A stretch of 64,000 bases of DNA from Saccharothrix algeriensis (GCF_016907655.1 NZ_JAFBCL010000001.1:3010001-3074000), one strand, 5' to 3'; positions 50,735 to 59,785 are shown, counted from the stretch's first letter. The notes: a model not told the origin generated them from the sequence alone. Translations and numbers: made by a program.

Positions 50735-51382
50735 CTACGCCGCCGCGAGCAGTTCCGGTAGGTCGTGCAGGGAGTTGATCACCCAGTCAGCATTGCGGCG
50801 CACCAGCGGGTCATCCGCCCACAGGTACCCCCAAGGCCCTCGCCGGATGAGCGCGGTCTGCAGCCCGGCCGCCTTCCCCGCGACCACGTCGTTGTCCCGA
50901 TGATCACCGACGTAGAGCACTTCCCCAGCGACACCCGCAGGCGTCATCCTCACGACCCGCTCGAAGAACCCAGGCGCAGGCTTGGCCACGCCCCACTCCC
51001 CGGACGTGGCGATCCCGTCCACCGGCAGGTTCAACCCACGCAACAGCTCGCCCGTACGAGCAGTCTGGTTCCCCGCGACACCAACCCACAGCCCCAGATC
51101 CTTCAGCCGCGCCAGTCCGCTCCGTACATCCGGGTACAGGTCCTTGTCCTCAATGGACTCTCCCTGTCCGGCTTCCTCTCGCAACTGCCGCTCGTGGGCC
51201 ACGTCGAACCCGGGCCGGAAGTACTGGAACGTCTCAGCGTTGTCCCGCCCCGCAGCAGTGACCGCCCCGAGCACGGTGGAGAAGGTGTGCCGGGGCACGC
51301 CGATCCAGTCGGCCCACGCACCCCACTCCCGTGAGTCATCCAGCAACGTCTCACCCACGTCGAACACCACCGCAGAGACCAT
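50735..51382 (-). CDS. HAD family hydrolase
   Basis: A 215-residue HAD phosphatase-like protein. Motif I is VVFDVGETLLDD: the first Asp is present, while the usual second Asp of DxDxT is Gly (as in the FDVGETL subgroup). Motif II is GVAGNQ, Lys in GVAKPAPGFFERV, and motif IV is YVGDHRDNDVVAGKAAG. A helical cap of about 70 residues makes it subfamily IA. Found paired with an XRE/TPR gene, 12 bp apart tail to tail. Substrate unknown. Confidence 0.85.
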   Translation of the reverse strand: MVSAVVFDVGETLLDDSREWGAWADWIGVPRHTFSTVLGAVTAAGRDNAETFQYFRPGFDVAHERQLREEAGQGESIEDKDLYPDVRSGLARLKDLGLWVGVAGNQTARTGELLRGLNLPVDGIATSGEWGVAKPAPGFFERVVRMTPAGVAGEVLYVGDHRDNDVVAGKAAGLQTALIRRGPWGYLWADDPLVRRNADWVINSLHDLPELLAAA

Positions 51383-51445
51383 GCCTTACTCCTACGTCAT
51401 CAGACCCGACCACGCGACAATGCCTCAGCCTCGGCGCTCCATGCA

Positions 51446-51523
51446 CCAGCCCTGACCTCGGTGTTCAGAGTTTCTTTTCTCCATCCAGCCCTGACCTCGG
51501 TGTTCAGAGTTTCTTTTCTCCAT
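51446..51523 (+). repeat. Perfect 39-bp tandem duplication
   Basis: CCAGCCCTGACCTCGGTGTT through TTCTTTTCTCCAT (39 bp) occurs twice in a row, 51446-51484 and 51485-51523, without a mismatch. The GC-poor TTTCTTTTCTC end is unlike its surroundings. It lies 64 bp upstream of the HAD start, in the 530-bp gap with no gene (51383-51912). Confidence 0.9.
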
Positions 51524-51527
51524 CAAG

Positions 51528-51548
51528 GCGGCCCCCTGCGGGGGCCGC
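51528..51548. terminator. Hairpin GCGGCCCCC-TGC-GGGGGCCGC
   Basis: A perfect 9-bp stem with a 3-nt loop immediately after the 39-bp duplication. No T-run follows on the plus strand; on the minus strand the next bases reach GGAGAAAAGAAAC. It may terminate transcription from the TPR gene. Confidence 0.5.
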
Positions 51549-51568
51549 TGGCCGTTCGTGCTTGTTCA

Positions 51569-51671
51569 GGCTGTTGCGGGCGGGCTCCGGCGGTGTTGTC
51601 GGTCGCGCCAACGTGGGCCTGGCGGCCCACGGGCGCGACACGCGAGGCACCGGCGCCCGCCCGCAACAGCC
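51569..51671. repeat. 103-bp nested inverted repeat (possible origin or transfer locus)
   Basis: The outer arms GGCTGTTGCGGGCGGGC (51569-51585) and GCCCGCCCGCAACAGCC (51655-51671) are exact 17-bp complements. Inside, GTCGCGCC...GGCGCGAC and GTGGGCC-TGGC-GGCCCAC form two further stems. The whole can fold as one long branched hairpin. It sits in a gene-free gap of the element. Such structures serve as single-strand origins, clt loci or oriT in rolling-circle and AICE replicons; which one applies here is unknown. Confidence 0.7.
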
Positions 51672-51912
51672 CGAGGCCACGACCAGCAGCCCCCACAGGG
51701 AACTGCGTGATCGGGCCGTGCTTGTGCTAGAGAGCTGCTTCCGGCGACTGGGCTGGGACGAGCGCCGAGGTGTTGGCTTGGTCGGGCTGGTCTTGGCGCT
51801 CGGCTGCCGCACCTGTGGACTGCTCGACGCCTTGACGGCATCGACCAGCCCACAGCCTTGCCCTCGGACTATGAGTTGCGTGGGCTGCCGCTTGCGGCAC
51901 AGCGTGGAGCTG

Positions 51913-54687
51913 TCAGGAGTCGTTGGTCGGTGGTTCCTCTGTCAGTCGTTTGCGCAGCGCCTCCGCACGTTGACGGGTTGGAAGTGCATCGGGATTGCCG
52001 AGTTCGTCTAGCAGCAGTGCGAGGTTGTTCAGGGACAGGGCGAGGTTGGGCAGGTAGGCATCGGGGTTGACCTCCGCCAGGCGTTCCCAGATGTCGACGG
52101 ATCGCTGCGCTGGTTCCAGCGCCTGTTGCGGCTGTCCCACCTCAGCCAACCGGTTGGCAAAGTTGTTCAGGGACAGGGCGAGGTTGGGCAGGTAGGCATC
52201 GGGGTTGACCTCCGCCAGGCGTTCCCAGATGTCGACGGATCGCTGCGCTGGTTCCAGCGCCTGTTGCGGCTGTCCCACCTCAGCCAACCGGTTGGCAAAG
52301 TTGTTCAGGGACAGGGCGAGGTTGGGCAGGTAGGCATCGGGGTTGACCTCCGCCAAGCCCTCCCGGATGTCGACGGATCGCTGCGCTGGTTCCAGCGCCT
52401 GTTGCGGCTGTCCCACCTCAGCCAACCGGTTGGCAAAGTTGTTCAGGGACAGGGCGAGGTCGGGCAGGTAGGCATCGGGGTTGACCTCCGCCAGGCGTTC
52501 CCAGATGTCGACGGATCGCTGCGCTGGTTCCAGCGCCTGTTGCGGCTGTCCCACCTCAGCCAACCGGTTGGCAAAGTTGTTCAGGGACGTGGCAAGGTCG
52601 GACAGGTAGGCACCAGGGTTAACCTCCGCCAAGCCCTCCCGGATGTCGACGGATCGCTGCGCCGGTCCCAATGCCTGCTCACGCCGACCCACATCTGTCA
52701 ACCGGTTGGCAAAGTTGTTCAGGGACGTGGCAAGGTCGGACAGGTACGCACCAGGGTTAACCTCCGCCAGATCAGAGTAGATGTCGACGACATGTCGCGC
52801 GATGCCCAGCGATTCCTCCCGCCGACCCAACTCCGCCAACCGAACAGCGAGGTTATTCAACGACATCGCAAGATTAGGCAGATAGGCAGCCGAGTTAACC
52901 TCAGCCAGCCCCTCATAAATTTCGACGACATGTCGCGCGATGCCCAGCGATTCCTCCCGCCGACCCAACTCCGCCAACCGAACAGCGAGGTTATTCAACG
53001 ACATCGCAAGATTAGGCAGATAGGCAGCCGAGTTAACCTCAGCCAGCCCCTCATAAATTTCGACGACATGTCGCGCGATGCCCAGCGATTCCTCCCGCCG
53101 ACCCAACTCCGCCAACCGAACAGCGAGGTTATTCAACGACATCGCAAGATTAGGCAGATAGGCAGCCGAGTTAACCTCAGCCAGCCCCTCATAAATTTCG
53201 ACGACATGTCGCGCGATGCCCAGCGATTCCTCCCGCCGACCCAACTCCGCCAACCGAACAGCGAGGTTATTCAACGACATCGCAAGGTTGGGAAGGTAAG
53301 CGTCAGGGTTAGCCTGCGCCAGGTCGGAGTAGATGTCGACGGCGTGCTGCGCGGGACCCAATGACTCCTCCCGCCGACCCAACTCCGCCAACCGAACAGC
53401 GAGGTTATTCAACGACATCGCAAGGTCGGGAAGGTAAGCGTCAGGGTTGGCCCGCGCCAGACCTTCTCGGATATCGACGGCATACTGCGCGGGACCCAAT
53501 GACTCCTCCCGCCGACCCAACTCCGCCAACCGAACAGCGAGGTTATTCAACGACATCGCAAGGTCGGGAAGGTAAGCGTCAGGGTTGGCCCGCGCCAGAC
53601 CTTCTCGGATATCGACGGCATACTGCGCGGGACCCAATGACTCCTCCCGCCGACCCAACTCCGCCAACCGAACAGCGAGGTTATTCAACGACATCGCAAG
53701 GTCGGGAAGGTAAGCGTCAGGGTTAGCCTGCGCCAGGTCGGAGTAGATGTCGACGGCGTGCTGCGCGGGACCCAATGACTCCTCCCGCCGACCCAACTCC
53801 GCCAACCGAACAGCGAGGTTATTCAACGACATCGCAAGGTCGGGAAGGTAAGCGTCAGGGTTAGCCTGCGCCAGGTCGGAGTAGATGTCGACGGCGTGCT
53901 GCGCGGGACCCAATGACTCCTCCCGCCGACCCAACTCCGCCAAAAGGGTGGCAAAGTTGTTTGATGCGCCCGCCAGGTCCGGAAGTAGTTTCCCTTGATT
54001 CTTTTCGATCAAACCATAGTAAAGATCAACAGCGCGCTCCGCAGCCGCCAGAGCGTCAACCCTGCGACCTGATTGATGCAACAACGCAGCCAAGTTGCTG
54101 AATGACATCGCAAGGTTTTGCAGATGTTGACTAGGGTCACTCTCCGAAAGTTGTAGATAAATCGAATTAGCCTCCGTCATTGCGGCGAGCGCTTCCTCAA
54201 CCCGTCCTATCTCCAACGACGCAAAGGCGAAATTATTTAGACTTATGGCGAGGCCATGAGTTTCCGAATCAGGATTTTGCAAGGCGAGCTGACGGCGGAT
54301 TATTACCGCCTCCCGCATCGAGGTGTAGGCATCTCCACGCCGACCCAAGCTTGAAAGTGCCCGACTTTGCCCGTCGAGCAACTCGGCGCGCATATTAGTG
54401 TCGCCTTCGGACACTTCCGCAAGAGCCTGTCGATAATACTTCACCGATTTATCGAGATCTTCAACTACACCATTTAGGAAGAATCTGCCGCGCAGGGCGT
54501 CCCCGAGGTCCGCCAAAAGTCGAATACGTGTCCCGCTGTCCACACCAATAGGCCGTGCAAGTACGTCTTCACCAGTGCGAATTGAAGCATTTAGCCGGCT
54601 GGTTTCGCCAGCTGACGCAGAGTGCAGGTCGCCAGTGAGGGGACTTACCGATTCTTGAACATTTTTCGCCTTAGTGGGTTCACTCAT
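51913..54687 (-). CDS. Large tetratricopeptide-repeat protein
   Basis: A 924-residue protein made almost wholly of helical repeats. After about 320 residues of diverged TPRs come 14 tandem 46-residue units of the kind LAELGRREESLGPAQHAVDI / LAQANPDAYLPDLAMSLNNL, plus a partial last one. Units 6-8 are identical to each other, as are other neighbours. No NB-ARC, CHAT or enzymatic domain is seen. ATG at 54687 has GGAGG 5 nt upstream, within the end of the HTH partner gene, so the two are coupled. It likely serves as a binding scaffold. Its N-terminal part is lower in GC than the host. Function unknown; cargo of the element. Confidence 0.82.
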   Translation of the reverse strand: MSEPTKAKNVQESVSPLTGDLHSASAGETSRLNASIRTGEDVLARPIGVDSGTRIRLLADLGDALRGRFFLNGVVEDLDKSVKYYRQALAEVSEGDTNMRAELLDGQSRALSSLGRRGDAYTSMREAVIIRRQLALQNPDSETHGLAISLNNFAFASLEIGRVEEALAAMTEANSIYLQLSESDPSQHLQNLAMSFSNLAALLHQSGRRVDALAAAERAVDLYYGLIEKNQGKLLPDLAGASNNFATLLAELGRREESLGPAQHAVDIYSDLAQANPDAYLPDLAMSLNNLAVRLAELGRREESLGPAQHAVDIYSDLAQANPDAYLPDLAMSLNNLAVRLAELGRREESLGPAQYAVDIREGLARANPDAYLPDLAMSLNNLAVRLAELGRREESLGPAQYAVDIREGLARANPDAYLPDLAMSLNNLAVRLAELGRREESLGPAQHAVDIYSDLAQANPDAYLPNLAMSLNNLAVRLAELGRREESLGIARHVVEIYEGLAEVNSAAYLPNLAMSLNNLAVRLAELGRREESLGIARHVVEIYEGLAEVNSAAYLPNLAMSLNNLAVRLAELGRREESLGIARHVVEIYEGLAEVNSAAYLPNLAMSLNNLAVRLAELGRREESLGIARHVVDIYSDLAEVNPGAYLSDLATSLNNFANRLTDVGRREQALGPAQRSVDIREGLAEVNPGAYLSDLATSLNNFANRLAEVGQPQQALEPAQRSVDIWERLAEVNPDAYLPDLALSLNNFANRLAEVGQPQQALEPAQRSVDIREGLAEVNPDAYLPNLALSLNNFANRLAEVGQPQQALEPAQRSVDIWERLAEVNPDAYLPNLALSLNNFANRLAEVGQPQQALEPAQRSVDIWERLAEVNPDAYLPNLALSLNNLALLLDELGNPDALPTRQRAEALRKRLTEEPPTNDS
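51998..53960 (-). repeat. 138-bp tandem DNA repeats inside the TPR gene
   Basis: The coding repeats are also DNA repeats of exactly 138 bp (for example, the motif TTGTTCAGGGAC recurs at 52025 and 52163). They fall into families: 52.0-52.6 kb (GC-rich, 'ggttggcaaagttgttcaggg'), 52.8-53.3 kb (AT-rich, 'ctcataaatttcgacgacatg', three copies in a row) and 53.3-53.95 kb ('ggaaggtaagcgtcaggg'). Near-identity within families shows recent expansion by slippage or unequal exchange. Confidence 0.9.
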
Positions 54688-55246
54688 CGGATCCTCCACC
54701 CTTGACGATACGCTTTGCTATCTCACGGTCATACACATCTATAAAACCCACTTTTGATTGCCAGCGAATAAACAGTTTGGACTCGCTCGAGTCGGACTGC
54801 ATGTCAAAGCTGCCGCTGCTCGCTTGAGAACTATTGTCACTAAATGCGGCAATCTCGACAGATGAGCCATTCCGCCGAGAAGTAAACTGTTCGACATGCG
54901 GCACGACGACGTGAGGACTTCCGCTCACGGTCCGTCCATTTGCTGCAATCCAAAGTCGATGAATACCTGCAAAGCTCCCATCCGGGTCGACCTGAATTGC
55001 CGACCAGTGCAGCAATTGAAGTGCCACACTCGCCACTTTCGACCATCGGGCTTTTTTACCAACAAGAATTCCGCGTACCGCTTCATGGCTGACGGTGTCG
55101 GGCAGATCATCCCTTGCCCTAATCGCGTTACTGATAGTGCGAGTTCCTGGCATACCAGCATTCGCGTACAACACGTGAATCGCAACCGTTAAGTCTCGTT
55201 GACCCCCAGGAGGCAAGTCTCCCTCATCGGGCAGGTCCACGGCCAA
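54680..55246 (-). CDS. HTH-domain partner of the TPR protein
   Basis: A 188-residue protein. The first about 75 residues (LPPGGQRDLTVAIHVLYANAG, TRTISNAIRARDDLPDTVSHEAVRGIL) match the small HTH-like domain that opens many actinobacterial accessory proteins of the 'prevents binding / STAND-associated' sort. The middle is Ser-rich; the C-terminus is beta-like (LFIRWQSKVGFIDVYDREIAKRIVKGG). No catalytic motif seen. TTG at 55246 has GGGGAG upstream; GTG at 55240 is an alternative. Coupled to the TPR gene by overlap. GC content is clearly below the window average, a sign of transfer. Confidence 0.65.
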   Translation of the reverse strand: MAVDLPDEGDLPPGGQRDLTVAIHVLYANAGMPGTRTISNAIRARDDLPDTVSHEAVRGILVGKKARWSKVASVALQLLHWSAIQVDPDGSFAGIHRLWIAANGRTVSGSPHVVVPHVEQFTSRRNGSSVEIAAFSDNSSQASSGSFDMQSDSSESKLFIRWQSKVGFIDVYDREIAKRIVKGGGSDE

Positions 55247-55424
55247 GGCTTACTCCCCGGCTTGGGTGTCAATAAGTGTCAAGTTGCGTCATAAGATACT
55301 ACCGCCTCATGGCAGCCCACGACAGTTCGGGTCAACCTTGGCCACGGCCCGACATGGTTAGACTTTGACATCACCGCAGGTCAGACCATTTTTCCAGAGA
55401 CGCACCGGCGTACCTGGAGGGCCC

Positions 55425-55550
55425 GTGAAGAAGGCAATTACGGTCTTGACACTGCTATTGATCTTGATCATCCTTGCAGTGGTCGAACCTGAAGCTGTGC
55501 AGGCTGTAGCCGATCTGCTGCAGAGCCTGCGCTGGAGGCCTCGCAGCTAG
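55425..55550 (+). CDS. Small single-helix membrane protein
   Basis: A 41-residue protein, KKAITVLTLLLILIILAVVE followed by a short helical tail ending in RWRPRS. Lys-Lys start and one membrane helix. CTGGAGG lies 5 nt upstream of GTG at 55425, a clear ribosome binding site, which is the main reason to accept it. Divergent from the HTH gene. No family known. Confidence 0.55.
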   Translation: MKKAITVLTLLLILIILAVVEPEAVQAVADLLQSLRWRPRS

Positions 55551-55567
55551 GTTGTCGCAGCTGAGAA

Positions 55568-55620
55568 CCTCGGAGCAGCGCTGAGCTCGTGCCCACCGCA
55601 GAGTCAGCGCTGCTCGGAGG
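55568..55620. terminator. Imperfect long hairpin near the right end of the element
   Basis: CCTCGGAGCAGCGCTGA (55568-55584) pairs with TCAGCGCTGCTCGGAGG (55604-55620) with one mismatch in 17. It follows the small membrane gene by 18 bp and could be its terminator or part of an att-associated structure. Confidence 0.5.
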
Positions 55621-55624
55621 ACTG

Positions 55625-55647
55625 CTGTACAGCAGCGAAGTACAGCA
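55625..55647 (+). repeat. 23-bp direct repeat, right-end copy
   Basis: Exact copy of the sequence at 45409-45431, in the same orientation, 85 bp inside the right att repeat. Candidate integrase arm site. Confidence 0.7.
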
Positions 55648-55731
55648 ACCGCCCCGACCCGAAGAGACCTCAGGTAACCGGCATCGACCGTCCGACCTCG
55701 GCAAGGGCCAGCAACGACCTTGCTGCCGACA

Positions 55732-56537
<806 letters not shown>

Positions 56538-56740
56538 GACACCACTATCGGGTCCGACCCGTACCCCGTTCCAGCGACACCCCAAGGCGGACGCGGATCG
56601 ATACCGCCACTCCGCGGCCAAGCACGAACAGCGTCCGGCGCACTCCGCTCGAACAGGCCGCGCCCGAGCCGGGCGCAATCCCGGGCAACGCCATCGGCGG
56701 GGGTTTCCCGGCGGGTAGCCGAAAAATTGCGGGGCGCCGA

Positions 56741-57313
56741 CTACCGGTTCATGCCACTCTCGGGGGAAACGCGCGTGACCGGCGACGGGATCTGCAGGCC
56801 GTGGTGGCTGATCATGGGGCTCACCCGTTCCGCGCGCAGCAGCCACGCGGGACGCCGGGCGGTGAGGATGATCGCGAAGAGGGCTCCGCTGCCGATGACC
56901 GACGTCGTGACGACGGTGGGCACGCTGCCGTCCGCCCCGCCGAGCACCGCGCCGCCGACGGCCACCACCACGGCGGCCAGGGCCAGCGCCGCCGTGCGGA
57001 GCCGGGCGGTCCACACGTACCCGCGACCGGCCCTGACCTCGTCGGACAGCGCGCGCGCCCGGCCGGCCAGCCCGGGGTCGGTCGCGGGCACCCCGGCCAG
57101 CCGCCCGGCCACCCGGGCGCACTCGGCGAGCTGGGCGGCGGTCGTGATCTCCGGGAACCCGTCCCGGGTGCGCGAGCGGCAGGTGTCCGCCACGGCCAGC
57201 AGGGCGGCGACGAGGCGGTCGTCGGCCTGCGCCGACGGGGCGGCGGCCCGCTCGCGGTCGGCCTGATCCACCGCGTGCCACGCTTCCGCCACGGCGGTGA
57301 CGCGTTCGTCCAT
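56741..57313 (-). CDS. Hypothetical membrane protein
   Basis: A 190-residue protein. An N-terminal cytoplasmic helical part (about 1-105) leads to two membrane helices (about 108-128 and 135-155) and a basic tail. Overlaps at its start with the spurious upstream reach of the divergent gene; ATG at 57313. It and the two following genes form a small cluster of membrane proteins with no known family. Confidence 0.65.
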   Translation of the reverse strand: MDERVTAVAEAWHAVDQADRERAAAPSAQADDRLVAALLAVADTCRSRTRDGFPEITTAAQLAECARVAGRLAGVPATDPGLAGRARALSDEVRAGRGYVWTARLRTAALALAAVVVAVGGAVLGGADGSVPTVVTTSVIGSGALFAIILTARRPAWLLRAERVSPMISHHGLQIPSPVTRVSPESGMNR

Positions 57314-57347
57314 CGGGATCTCCGGAATCTGTGCCAGTGAGGAATTC

Positions 57348-58085
57348 GTGAACGAAGTGCCCGACGGGAACGTAGCCGAAAAAACCGGTCCGCCGCACGC
57401 GAAAGCGGGCGGTGGACCGGTGGGGACGGTCCGGCTCGCCGCCTCGGCCGCGGGCGCCTGCCTGGTGCTGAGCCTCGCGACGGGGCTCGGCGTCCACTAC
57501 TTCCCGCGCCTCGGGGACGCCCCGACGCCGATCGCCGCCGCGCCGACCACCCCCTCGACCACCTGGACGCACGAGGAGCCGACCACCTCGACGTCGTCCG
57601 CGCGGGGCGGCCCGGGGTCCCGGGAGTACCGCACCGACCCCACCGCGCCGGTGCCGTCGGGGTACCGGCGGGTGGCCGGGGCCGGTGTCTCGACCGTCGT
57701 GCCGGCGTACTTCCGGCTGGAGATCCCCAAGTCCGCCGTCGCGGCCGACCCCGGCGACGAGGACTTCCAGGCCAGGTTCGGCGGCGACGCGCACGGGCCG
57801 GGCAGCCTGTGGGCCGCCGTCGGCGACGGCGCGGCGCAGGTCGCCGCCACCACCACCGACTACCGGCAGGTGGCCCTGGAGGAGGCGTCCTACGACGGGT
57901 TCGACGCCGTCGAGTGGGAGTACCGCCACACCACCCGCTCCGGCACCGCCGCGCGGGCCCGCGCCCTGTACTGGCGGGAGCGGGGCGCGGAGTACGTCCT
58001 GTACGTCACCAGCCCCGAGCAGCGGTGGGACGAGGCGGTCCGCCTGTTCGACGCGCTGGTCACCCACTGCCGGATCGGCGCCTGA
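57348..58085 (+). CDS. Hypothetical single-pass membrane protein with exported domain
   Basis: A 245-residue protein: a cytoplasmic N-terminus of about 30, a membrane helix (about 31-52, LAASAAGACLVLSLATGLGV), a Thr/Pro/Ser linker (about 60-90) and an exported domain of about 140 residues (VPSGYRRVAGAGVSTVVPAYFRLEI... VEWEYRHTT... YVLYVTSPEQRWDEAVRLFDALV). The fold resembles extracytoplasmic domains attached to serine/threonine kinases and PknH-like sensors, but no kinase is present. GTG at 57348 has GAGG upstream. 14 bp from the next gene, so likely co-transcribed. Confidence 0.7.
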   Translation: MNEVPDGNVAEKTGPPHAKAGGGPVGTVRLAASAAGACLVLSLATGLGVHYFPRLGDAPTPIAAAPTTPSTTWTHEEPTTSTSSARGGPGSREYRTDPTAPVPSGYRRVAGAGVSTVVPAYFRLEIPKSAVAADPGDEDFQARFGGDAHGPGSLWAAVGDGAAQVAATTTDYRQVALEEASYDGFDAVEWEYRHTTRSGTAARARALYWRERGAEYVLYVTSPEQRWDEAVRLFDALVTHCRIGA

Positions 58086-58099
58086 GGAGCGCATCGACC

Positions 58100-59785
58100 A
58101 TGGTTTCGACCGAACGGCCCGCCACGGGGCCCGTCGCGGCGCCCGGCGCCGCCCCGGCGGGGGTCCGCGACGAAAGCACCCGCTACCTGTGCGCCGCCGC
58201 GCACCTGAGCCGCGACTTCGCCGACGCCGCCATCGGCGAGCTGCTCACCGAGCCCACCCGGCAGGCGGCCCCGGACCCGGGGGTGGACCGGGTCGCGGTG
58301 CTGACCGAGTCGCTGGCCGCCCGGCTGCGCACCGACGTGGTGGACGGCCTCGTGCTCCTGCTGCTCGTGGCGGCGGTCGTCTTCGCGCTGCCGCTGGTGG
58401 TCGCGTGGAGCCTCGTCGCGCTGCTGCTGAGCCTGCCCAGGATCGTCCGGGCGCGGCGGGCGGCGCGGGAGCGGGCCGGGGTGGGCCGCCGCGCCCGCCC
58501 GCTGCGCACGGGCGTCACCGTCGTCCTCCTCGTCTCGCCGCTGATGGGGCTCGGGACCGGGGACACCGGGACGGACGTGTTCGAGGCCGCCGCGGCGGAC
58601 TGGACCAGCCCGGTGGTGCTCGCCGCCTTCTTCGCGGTGCTGCTGGCCAACCGGCTGGTGATCGAGCACCACGTCGTCCGGCGCTTCGGGCCCCGGCCGC
58701 ACGCGGGCGAGGCGCCGCGACCGCTGGACCGGTTCCTGCTCCGGCTCGCCCCGGCGCTGCACGACCGCGTCCTGTCGCGGGCGGAGGAGGAGCGGCTCGG
58801 TCCGGACGTCACCCCGGGGGACGACCTCGTGCGGCTGCTGGTGCACCGCGGCTACAAGCCGTTCGTCGGCGCGGGCGACATCACCGAGCCGTGGACGGTC
58901 GCCATCCCGCTGGAGCGGGCGGGCACGTCGGCCGAGGGCGGCGCGCTGGACACCGCGGCCCTGCTCCGGGGCATCACCGACAAGGTCGCCGACCTGCGCC
59001 GGACGGGGTCGCTGGCGCCCAGCCGCAGGCTCCGCGGGCTGACCGTCGAGGACGTGGTGATCGTGTCCGCCCGGGGCCTCGTCGACCACCTGCGCGACCC
59101 GGTGAGCAGGCCGTACCTGTGGAGCAACGAGCACCGGCCCTACACCCACGTCTCCCGCCGCCACGCCGAGGAGCTGCGCGACGAGCCGCTGGAGTGGGCG
59201 CGCTTCTACCGCTGCTTCTCGGTCGAGACGTGGGACCGCGACCTGGTGCTGTCGGTGTTCGTCCACGTCGCGGTGGACGACTCGACCCTGTACCTGGAGT
59301 GGACGCCGTGCGTCCTCAAGCCGGTGAACGCCGAGCTGCGGGCGGTCGACGGCCGGCCCGACTCGCTCGGCGCGCCGATCCGGCAGGCGATCGGGGACCT
59401 GGTGCTGCTGCCGGCCAGCGTCGTCACCCGCCTGGTCCGGCTGGTGCGGCGGCCCCGGCCGCTGCCCGCGCGCTCCGGCCGCGCCGACCCCGACCGGTAC
59501 GGCGCCCTGGCCGGCCTGCGCGAGATGGCCGCCGACGACGACGTCGAGTCGTACTTCCAGCAGGCCGACATCGAGCGCTACGGGCACCTCCTGCGCACGC
59601 GGGTGACGCTGGCGGTGTCGGAGCTGCTGCGCGCGGCGGACTACCGGACGGCCTCGTTCGACCAGCAGGTCCAGTCGGTGGTGAACAACACGGTCAACAC
59701 GGTGACGGTGGCCGACGGCGGGACGCTCACCGGGCACGTCCTGCAAACCGGGAACCTCGACGGCGGCGTGGACATCACTGGTTGA
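58100..59785 (+). CDS. Large hypothetical membrane protein with C-terminal beta-repeat motif
   Basis: A 561-residue protein with two membrane helices near the N-terminus (about 83-105) and two more near 137-155 and 170-190, then a soluble domain of about 340 residues (AGDITEPWTVAIPLER; EEVDVVIVSARGLVDHL-like block; YCFSVETWDRDLVLSVFVHVAVDD). The final 30 residues, NNTVNTVTVADGGTLTGHVL then QTGNLDGGVDITG, form a short repetitive beta motif seen at the ends of some actinobacterial STAND-associated proteins. GAGGAG lies upstream of ATG 58100. Function unknown. Confidence 0.7.
   Translation: MVSTERPATGPVAAPGAAPAGVRDESTRYLCAAAHLSRDFADAAIGELLTEPTRQAAPDPGVDRVAVLTESLAARLRTDVVDGLVLLLLVAAVVFALPLVVAWSLVALLLSLPRIVRARRAARERAGVGRRARPLRTGVTVVLLVSPLMGLGTGDTGTDVFEAAAADWTSPVVLAAFFAVLLANRLVIEHHVVRRFGPRPHAGEAPRPLDRFLLRLAPALHDRVLSRAEEERLGPDVTPGDDLVRLLVHRGYKPFVGAGDITEPWTVAIPLERAGTSAEGGALDTAALLRGITDKVADLRRTGSLAPSRRLRGLTVEDVVIVSARGLVDHLRDPVSRPYLWSNEHRPYTHVSRRHAEELRDEPLEWARFYRCFSVETWDRDLVLSVFVHVAVDDSTLYLEWTPCVLKPVNAELRAVDGRPDSLGAPIRQAIGDLVLLPASVVTRLVRLVRRPRPLPARSGRADPDRYGALAGLREMAADDDVESYFQQADIERYGHLLRTRVTLAVSELLRAADYRTASFDQQVQSVVNNTVNTVTVADGGTLTGHVLQTGNLDGGVDITG

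Noticed and set aside
52126..53364. A 412-codon plus-strand open frame of repeats opposite the TPR gene
   Set aside because: It is the complement of the 138-bp repeat array; because the repeat unit lacks stops in that frame, the whole array stays open. The minus-strand frame has TPR sequence and a good start.
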